Shown here: positions 6,868-11,314 of the stretch, one piece after another | Numbering within the stretch: the stretch's first letter is position 1 | Layout: every line of letters begins with the position of its first letter | NCBI GenBank assembly: GCA_900543025.1 | Contig: UQPP01000049.1 | Span: 1-11,314, forward strand | DNA length: 11,314 nucleotides | Direction: 5' to 3' | Source: an uncultured Collinsella sp. | GTDB taxonomy: Bacteria; Actinomycetota; Coriobacteriia; Coriobacteriales; Coriobacteriaceae | The notes under the pieces: generated by a model | Database searches by the model: none | What the model was told of the DNA's origin: nothing | What the model saw: the letters and a program-made list of their open reading frames with translations, nothing else | Position numbers and translations under genes: made by a program

Positions 6868-6909
6868 TCTCCTTTCCTTTTTTTCCTATTTTTTCCTTTC
6901 TTTCCTATT
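6868..6909 (-). promoter_or_regulatory. Purine-rich leader of the ATPase gene with repeated AGGAAA units
   Basis: On the minus strand this 42-bp stretch is almost only A and G (two T), with several AGGAAA or ATAGGAAA units and runs of six and seven A, ending in the RBS AAAGGAG. Such a tract can offer several ribosome contacts and is prone to slippage. No such tract precedes the other genes in the window. Confidence 0.5.
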
Positions 6910-6916
6910 CAGTCAA
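6888..6916 (-). promoter_or_regulatory. Candidate promoter of the ATPase gene
   Basis: Reading on the minus strand, TTGACT (6916-6911, 5/6) is followed after 17 bp by AAAAAT (6893-6888, 4/6). The -10 lies inside a purine-rich tract, so its exact register is uncertain. Confidence 0.35.
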
Positions 6917-6930
6917 ATGAATTGCTGAGC

Positions 6931-6983
6931 GAAGGCGGTTACGTAGGCCTCGTCGGCAAAACCTCGGCATCACCTGCGACTAG
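6931..6983 (+). pseudogene. Remnant of the DUF4867 3' end, frameshifted
   Basis: Corresponds to the last 17 codons and stop of the DUF4867 gene (5509-5562). EGGYVGLVGK is still readable, then loss of one A from a run of five shifts the frame, so the old TAG (6981-6983) is no longer in phase. No upstream part of the gene is present. It is the coding portion of repeat copy B. Confidence 0.75.
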
Positions 6984-6991
6984 AATCTTCT

Positions 6992-7048
6992 GTCTCAATC
7001 TGTAACATCTAGCGGGCCAAATCGTCTCTACCTGTTACAGATTTAGAC
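6992..7048. repeat. REP-like hairpin B1
   Basis: GTCTCAATCTGTAACA (6992-7007) pairs with TGTTACAGATTTAGAC (7033-7048) at 15 of 16 positions. Compared with A1, a G-to-A change in the left arm turns a G.T pair into A-T, so pairing is kept or improved. Confidence 0.75.
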
Positions 7049-7072
7049 AAACTGCAGAGGATGCCCGAAAGA

Positions 7073-7127
7073 TCTCGATCTGTAACACCAGGTCCGGTTT
7101 TGGCGGCCTAGCTGTTACAGATCAAGA
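7073..7127. repeat. REP-like hairpin B2
   Basis: TCTCGATCTGTAACA (7073-7087) pairs with TGTTACAGATCAAGA (7113-7127) at 14 of 15 positions. It is the counterpart of hairpin A2, with one right-arm mismatch. Confidence 0.75.
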
Positions 7128-7133
7128 CAAACT

Positions 7134-7182
7134 GCCCCAAACCACCACAAAGGTGCCTGTCCCCTATGTGGTGGTTTGGGGC
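7134..7182. repeat. Perfect 16-bp hairpin with conserved loop, upstream of the GH1 gene
   Basis: GCCCCAAACCACCACA (7134-7149) and TGTGGTGGTTTGGGGC (7167-7182) are exact reverse complements around a 17-nt loop (7150-7166) containing AAGGTGCCTGTCCCC. The corresponding element at 5713-5754 keeps the loop exactly, but only about 8 bp of the stem (CCACC/GGTGG core). No T-run follows, so it is not a plain terminator. It is probably a repeat-family element and may shield the GH1 promoter from upstream transcripts. Confidence 0.8.
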
Positions 7183-7261
7183 GGCGGTATCAGAAAGTGT
7201 CAGACGGGGCGGCTGCCGGGCCGTCGTGTGCGAAAAGAAGTGTCGGCCTGCGTCGTTGCCG

Positions 7262-7290
7262 TTGAGCGACGCGTTGTTTGCAGGGATACT
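7262..7290 (+). promoter_or_regulatory. Candidate promoter of the GH1 gene
   Basis: TTGAGC (7262-7267, 4/6) and GATACT (7285-7290, 4/6) are separated by 17 bp. The leader would be about 30 nt, ending in the RBS AAAGGA (7313-7318). No antiterminator-type or cre-like site is evident. Confidence 0.3.
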
Positions 7291-7325
7291 GAGCCTATGA
7301 CAACAGCGTGCGAAAGGATTGATGC

Positions 7326-8756
7326 ATGGCTTTCCGTAATGACTTCCTGTGGGGCGGCGCGACGGCTGCCAACCAGTGCGAGGGTGCCTACAACGTGGAC
7401 GGCCGCGGCCTGGCCAACGTGGACGTGGCTCCGCACGGCCCCGAGCGCTATGCGGTGGTCTCCGGCCAGCGCAAGATGCTCGATTTCGAGGACGGCTATT
7501 ACTATCCCGCGCAGACCGGCATCGATTTCTACCACCACTACAAGGAGGACATCGCCCTCTTTGCCGAGATGGGCTTTAAGACCTTCCGTATGAGCCTGGC
7601 GTGGACCCGCATTTTCCCCAACGGTGACGAGACCGAGCCCAACGAGGCTGGCCTGGCCTTCTACGAGGACGTATTCCGCGAGTGTCAGGCGCACGGCATC
7701 GAGCCACTCGTTACCATCACGCACTTCGACTGCCCGATTCACCTCATCAAGGAGTACGGCGGCTGGCGCAACCGCAAGCTCATCGACTTCTACAAGAACC
7801 TCGCGACTACGATCTTCACCCGCTACAAGGGCCTGGTGAAGTACTGGCTTACCTTTAACGAGATCAATATGATCTTGCACCTGCCGTTTATGGGTGCCGG
7901 ACTGGTCTTTGAGGAGGGCGAGAACAAGGAGGCTGTCGAGTACCTGGCCGCTCACAACGAGCTCGTCGCCAGCGCTTGGGCAACCAAGATTGCCCACGAG
8001 ATTGACCCCGAGGTCAAGATCGGCTGCATGCTCGCCGCAGGTAGCTACTACCCCTACAGCTGCCGTCCGGGCGATGCGCGCCAGGCGCAGCTCGACAACC
8101 AGGACAATTACTTCTTCGTCGACGTCCAGAGCCGTGGCTACTACCCGGCCTATGCCGTCAAGAAGCTCGAGCGCCTGGGCATCGACGTTGGGATGACCGA
8201 CGAGGACCGCGAAATCCTGGCCGCCAACACCGTCGACTTCATCAGCTTTAGCTACTACAGCACCCGTTGCTCCGCCGGTGCCGACAACCCCGATGTCGAG
8301 CGCACCCAGGGCAACGCCTTCGCCGGCGCCAAGAACCCCTACCTGCAGGAGAGCCAGTGGGGCTGGGCCATCGATCCGCTGGGCTTCCGCATCACCCTTA
8401 ACGACCTGTACGACCGTTATCAGAAGCCGCTGTTTGTGGTCGAGAACGGTCTGGGCGCCAAGGATGTTGTCGAGGAGGATGGCTCCATCAACGACGACTA
8501 CCGTATCGACTACCTGCGCCAGCATATTGCCGCGATGCGCGACGCGGTGACCGAGGACGGCGTTGACCTGCTGGGCTACACTACCTGGGGCCCGATCGAC
8601 TTGGTCTCGGCCGGCACGGGCGAGATGTCCAAGCGCTACGGCTTTATCTATGTTGATCGCGACGACGCCGGCAACGGTACCCTCAAGCGCTCCAAGAAGA
8701 AGAGCTTCGACTGGTACAAGAAGGTTATCGCTTCTAATGGTGAGGACCTGTCCTAA
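7326..8756 (+). CDS. 6-phospho-beta-glucosidase (glycoside hydrolase family 1)
   Basis: Cytoplasmic enzyme that hydrolyses 6-phosphorylated beta-glucosides (such as cellobiose 6-phosphate or aryl glucosides) delivered by PTS transport. The 476-residue length is typical. The N-terminus has FLWGGATAANQCEGAY, the GH1 substrate-binding signature. LTFNEIN carries the acid/base Glu179, and LFVVENGLG the nucleophile Glu373. The segment SAGTGEMSKRYGFIYVD holds Ser428, Lys436 and Tyr438, the phosphate-binding set that separates 6-phospho enzymes from plain beta-glucosidases. The C-terminus LKRSKKKSFDWYKKVIASNG is typical of BglA-type proteins. ATG 7326 has AAAGGA 7 nt upstream. No PTS permease or BglG-type regulator is adjacent, so it must use a transporter encoded elsewhere. 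Confidence 0.95.
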   Translation: MAFRNDFLWGGATAANQCEGAYNVDGRGLANVDVAPHGPERYAVVSGQRKMLDFEDGYYYPAQTGIDFYHHYKEDIALFAEMGFKTFRMSLAWTRIFPNGDETEPNEAGLAFYEDVFRECQAHGIEPLVTITHFDCPIHLIKEYGGWRNRKLIDFYKNLATTIFTRYKGLVKYWLTFNEINMILHLPFMGAGLVFEEGENKEAVEYLAAHNELVASAWATKIAHEIDPEVKIGCMLAAGSYYPYSCRPGDARQAQLDNQDNYFFVDVQSRGYYPAYAVKKLERLGIDVGMTDEDREILAANTVDFISFSYYSTRCSAGADNPDVERTQGNAFAGAKNPYLQESQWGWAIDPLGFRITLNDLYDRYQKPLFVVENGLGAKDVVEEDGSINDDYRIDYLRQHIAAMRDAVTEDGVDLLGYTTWGPIDLVSAGTGEMSKRYGFIYVDRDDAGNGTLKRSKKKSFDWYKKVIASNGEDLS

Positions 8757-8791
8757 GGAAGCTGAGACACTCAACTTCATAGCCTTCTGAC

Positions 8792-8832
8792 CAAGGCGCC
8801 CGGCGAGCAGTTAATGCTTGCCGGGCGCCTTG
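8792..8832 (+). terminator. Strong hairpin after the GH1 gene, probable terminator without U-tract
   Basis: An 18-bp stem (8792-8809 with 8815-8832) with one G.U pair and a 5-nt GTTAA loop: CAAGGCGCCCGGCGAGCA against TGCTTGCCGGGCGCCTTG. It lies 35 nt after the GH1 stop. Only TT within the arm stands where a U-run would be, so release may need a factor. It also separates the GH1 transcript from the sensor operon. Confidence 0.6.
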
Positions 8833-8883
8833 CCGTCTGCGGATTTTGGGACATGCGGCCCGCTTTTTCGGCCCATCTGTCGG

Positions 8884-8889
8884 TACACT
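8884..8889 (+). promoter_or_regulatory. Candidate -10 box for a near-leaderless sensor transcript
   Basis: TACACT (8884-8889) lies 9 bp before the ATG at 8899, so transcription would begin at or within a few bases of the start codon. No Shine-Dalgarno sequence is visible there, and no clear -35 box is seen. Leaderless mRNAs are common in Actinobacteria, which makes this plausible but unproven. Confidence 0.3.
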
Positions 8890-8898
8890 AAAAACACT

Positions 8899-10782
8899 AT
8901 GGGTACCCGCGAGCGACATATCGGCCACGCGGCCGCCCGATCCGCTCCCGTGGCGGATCCCAGGGGCGGCAGGCTCTTCGCCATGCCGCGATTCCTTGTT
9001 GGCATAACACATCAGGTGTACCGTCACCGCGTCTTTGCTATCGCCGGCGCCATCACCGCGCTGTTCCTCATGCTTATGGCAGCCTTGCCGGCGCTGTTCG
9101 CCTTCGACCCCAAACTTTCTAACGCCGTGCCCGCCTATAGCGAGGTGTCCGAAGAGGTCGTGGATGCGCTCGCCCACTCGAGCTCTCTCCCGCTGCTTGT
9201 CGCCGCAATTATATTTTCGATCTGGGGCGTATCGGTCTATCTGCGCTGTTTGGACTATGTGTTGCGCCGCCGCCTTGTTGCCATCGCCTCCATCTGCGCC
9301 CTGTGGATGATCGAAGTCATTCTCAAGTACAAGTCGTTCACGCCGTTCTATGCCACCGTGCTGTGGTACCTGTACTACGTGCCCATGACGCTCATTCCGC
9401 TGCTCTACCAGTTGTGTGGTCTGCGCCTTGCGGGCCTGGAGCAACACCGCCTGGGTCGCCGTTACTGCGCTGCGCTGTGGATTGTGGCCATCCTGCTTAT
9501 CGGATTTGTGCTCACCAACGATTTTCACCAGCAGGTCTTCCGCTTTGACCGTACGAGCGACACCTGGAGCAACGATTACACGTACGGCTGGGGCTATTTC
9601 GCCGTCCTCGTGTGGACGGCCTTTGACTTCGTGGCCTTTTTTATCCTGGTTGGTCGGTCCTCGTCCTTTCGCATCCAGCGTTTCTCGGGCACAGCGGCGC
9701 TCGTACTGCTGGGTGGCGCGTTCTTTGCCATCTCATATGCGTTGCGCGTGCCCTGGGCATGGAGACTCAACTTTTCGCTCGTCTATTGCGTCCTGTGCGT
9801 GGTGGCGATGGAAATCTGTCTCGATTGCGGTGTCATTCCATCGTATCACGACATCGTCGGCATCTTCGACACCTTGCCGCTTGACCTCAAAGTTCTAACG
9901 CGCGACCTGCAGGAGGTCTATGCCACGCCGGTGTCAAAGCCAACGCCGGTAGGCGTGCGTGAGGAGTTGCGGACCCAGGAGCACGGCCGCGCCCATGCCT
10001 TTGCCGTGGCGTCCGATCCCGATGTGATGTACCGTGCCTTTCCGCTGCTGGGCGGATCGGCGCTGCTTGCCCAAGACGTGTCGGAGCTCAACGAGCTTAA
10101 CCGTGAACTGGCACATCGTCGCATGGAGCTGCAGCGTCAAAACGAGCTGCTCGCCGCCGACTACGACCTTAAGACGCATTTGGCAGATCAAGAGGCCGAG
10201 ACCTTGCTGGTCCAAGACGTGGATCAAGCGCTTGCCCGCGCGCTCGAAGGGATGTACGACCTGCTGAGCTCGCTACCGCCGTTGACCGACGAAGTGTCTT
10301 CGCACGAGCGTTACCGCATGCTGCAGCGCGCCAAGATGCTCGTCGCCTATTGCAAGCGCAAGGGGTCACTCACGTTGGCGCAGCACGGGGAGAGCGGCTT
10401 TGATCGCGACCGCATTCAGCTCATTGCCAACGAGCTCGCAAGCGACCTGCGCACCATCGATATCGATTGCGCCTCGATTATCGCCATACGGCGCCCGATG
10501 CACGCCAGTACAGTAAGCGCCCTGTACGACTGCGTGTATGACTTTGCGTTTTTTGCCTACACCACCGGCCATCCGGCGCTTATGTATCACTTGGGCGACC
10601 ATGACCGATGCAGTGTCGAGCTGCGCGCCACACTTTTTTCCAACGATGATGCAGATCTTTCGCAGACGCCCGCTGCGCAAGAGCTCGAAAGCGCTCTGCA
10701 AGGGCGCAACGTGGCATACCGCCTTGAGGGCGAGCCCGGCCAGCTGCGCATGATCGTCTTGATGCCGAGGGCGGGTGAGTGA
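8899..10782 (+). CDS. 7TM sensor, histidine-kinase-like, with degenerate kinase core
   Basis: Membrane sensor of 627 residues from ATG 8899. The frame is open upstream to 8818, but that part lies in the terminator hairpin. A later ATG (8983) is an alternative start. About eight hydrophobic segments fill residues 35-330, the 7TM type of histidine-kinase N-terminus plus one leading helix. A PAS-like region follows (YHDIVGIFDTLP to LLGGSALLAQDVSELNEL), then a coiled coil (ELAHRRMELQRQNELLA) and a region RYRMLQRAKMLVAYCKRKGSLTL resembling the sensor kinases of gut Clostridia. I see no HD-type phospho-acceptor His and no clear N-box or G-boxes in the last 150 residues, so kinase activity is doubtful. 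It is coupled to the next gene (2 nt between stop and ATG), suggesting a two-protein receptor. The signal is unknown. Confidence 0.7.
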   Translation: MGTRERHIGHAAARSAPVADPRGGRLFAMPRFLVGITHQVYRHRVFAIAGAITALFLMLMAALPALFAFDPKLSNAVPAYSEVSEEVVDALAHSSSLPLLVAAIIFSIWGVSVYLRCLDYVLRRRLVAIASICALWMIEVILKYKSFTPFYATVLWYLYYVPMTLIPLLYQLCGLRLAGLEQHRLGRRYCAALWIVAILLIGFVLTNDFHQQVFRFDRTSDTWSNDYTYGWGYFAVLVWTAFDFVAFFILVGRSSSFRIQRFSGTAALVLLGGAFFAISYALRVPWAWRLNFSLVYCVLCVVAMEICLDCGVIPSYHDIVGIFDTLPLDLKVLTRDLQEVYATPVSKPTPVGVREELRTQEHGRAHAFAVASDPDVMYRAFPLLGGSALLAQDVSELNELNRELAHRRMELQRQNELLAADYDLKTHLADQEAETLLVQDVDQALARALEGMYDLLSSLPPLTDEVSSHERYRMLQRAKMLVAYCKRKGSLTLAQHGESGFDRDRIQLIANELASDLRTIDIDCASIIAIRRPMHASTVSALYDCVYDFAFFAYTTGHPALMYHLGDHDRCSVELRATLFSNDDADLSQTPAAQELESALQGRNVAYRLEGEPGQLRMIVLMPRAGE

Positions 10783-10784
10783 CG

Positions 10785-11314
10785 ATGCAGATTTCGCTCA
10801 TTCTTCCCCAAATCGTTGCGCTCGATGTTGTCTTTGCCCTGGCTGCGTGTCTGCAGACGATCCACGTCCCGCTCATCGCATCGCGCCGCTCGTCCTATAA
10901 CCGTAAGGTGATTTGCGCCTACGAGGCGAGTCTTGTGCTTCACCTGATGATTTCGGCGCTCATCTTATTCGCGTCGTCTGGCTCGTATCTGGTGGCGCCG
11001 CTTGACGTTTGCGCCGGGGCAATGGGCGGAGCGCTGTGGCTCAATGCCGTGATCTTTGCCTACGGCGTGGTGCTTATGGTGCACTATCGTCGCCTCGTCA
11101 TGCTGGTCGAGCTGCTGCTTGTTGTCACCGTTACACCGCCGGTGGTTTTTGCCATGGGCTCGGCGTGGACCGTTGTCCTTATCGCAGAGGGAGCGTTCTT
11201 CCTGTTCCGTTCCATCGCGGCGCTCTTGATGGATGTCCGCAACCGCCAGGAGGATATCACCATGTTCTCGACGATCGAGACCATCAACGTGATTCCCGTG
11301 GGCATCCTGTATCT
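10785..11314 (+). CDS. Second membrane sensor/histidine-kinase-like protein, N-terminal part only
   Basis: Begins at ATG 10785, 2 nt after the TGA of the upstream sensor, so translation is likely coupled. 176 codons lie in the window and the frame is open at the edge. About five hydrophobic segments occur in residues 5-145 (LPQIVALDVVFALAACLQ, LVLHLMISALILFASS, LWLNAVIFAYGVVLM, LVELLLVVTVTPPVVFAM, WTVVLIAEGAFFLF). The last visible part, DVRNRQEDITMFSTIETINV followed by IPVGILY, resembles the start of the PAS-like segment (SIKEALDxLPxGI type) that precedes the kinase core in sensor kinases of gut anaerobes. The kinase domain and any response regulator gene would lie beyond the window. The family is inferred from this short match. 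Confidence 0.65.
   Translation, partial: MQISLILPQIVALDVVFALAACLQTIHVPLIASRRSSYNRKVICAYEASLVLHLMISALILFASSGSYLVAPLDVCAGAMGGALWLNAVIFAYGVVLMVHYRRLVMLVELLLVVTVTPPVVFAMGSAWTVVLIAEGAFFLFRSIAALLMDVRNRQEDITMFSTIETINVIPVGILY

Larger units (their letters stand above)
6931..7164. repeat. Direct repeat copy B (about 234 bp), right of the ATPase gene
   Basis: Same orientation as 5509-5743, about 94% identical by eye. It lies upstream of the ATPase start and downstream of its candidate promoter, and continues into a perfect hairpin at 7134-7182. With 7165-7325 it fills the 460-bp gap between the ATPase and the GH1 gene, in which I see no complete gene. Confidence 0.9.

Noticed and set aside
5571..7127. 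CRISPR array made of the repeated ATCTGTAACA/TGTTACAGAT units
   Set aside because: The units are inverted-repeat hairpins in two duplicated blocks with unequal spacing and no uniform spacers, and there is no cas gene.
5509..7164. Classical insertion sequence or compound transposon around the ATPase
   Set aside because: The flanking repeats are direct, begin in a coding sequence, and contain no transposase; the ATPase lacks transposase or IstB-like context.
7200..8780. 526-codon open frame on the minus strand, antisense to the GH1 gene
   Set aside because: Its product is a low-complexity Val/Leu/Ala/Gly-rich string without family motifs. The plus-strand GH1 frame has complete catalytic and phosphate-binding motifs. 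Long antisense frames are expected from GC-rich codon bias.
8818..8898. N-terminal extension of the 7TM sensor from TTG 8818
   Set aside because: The extension would start inside the right arm of the terminator hairpin, has no RBS and is not hydrophobic or conserved-looking; ATG 8899 is preferred.

Overview
The window looks like chromosome from a high-GC Gram-positive gut bacterium of the class Coriobacteriia, most likely Collinsella or a close relative. I base this on the strong G/C bias at third codon positions, LuxS beside a DUF4867-type protein, a phospho-beta-glucosidase typical of gut fermenters, and the 7TM sensor-kinase family at the right edge. The assignment is an inference from gene content and was not checked by alignment.

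Layout: (1) 1-2021, minus strand: an OatA-like membrane O-acyltransferase with a C-terminal SGNH domain, running off the left edge. A single in-frame TGA at codon 332 splits an otherwise intact reading frame. (2) 2022-2207: divergent intergenic region with a promoter and a perfect dyad that overlaps its -35 box. (3) 2208-4182, plus strand: a two-gene operon of ribokinase and a nucleoside hydrolase, together a route from ribonucleosides to ribose 5-phosphate, closed by an intrinsic terminator. (4) 4183-4833: luxS, with a promoter lying between the arms of an 18-bp inverted repeat, and a terminator. (5) 4918-5562: a DUF4867 protein with its own promoter.

(6) 5509-7182 is the most unusual part. 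A lone P-loop ATPase with a C-terminal winged-helix-like region lies on the minus strand (5758-6864). It is bracketed by two direct copies (about 235 bp, roughly 94% identical by eye) of a block that starts inside the last codons of the DUF4867 gene. The second copy carries a decayed, frameshifted copy of that gene end. Each block holds two related hairpins and ends in a third hairpin whose loop sequence is conserved. The arrangement suggests that the ATPase is a removable or inserted module at the 3' end of the DUF4867 gene.

(7) 7326-8756, plus strand: a GH1 6-phospho-beta-glucosidase without an adjacent PTS gene, followed by an 18-bp hairpin. (8) 8899-11314, plus strand: two translationally coupled membrane sensor proteins. 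The first is a 7TM, PAS-like, histidine-kinase-like protein with no evident phospho-acceptor His. The second is cut by the window edge where its PAS-like region begins.

Most other long open frames, including large antisense ones, are shadows produced by GC-rich codon usage.
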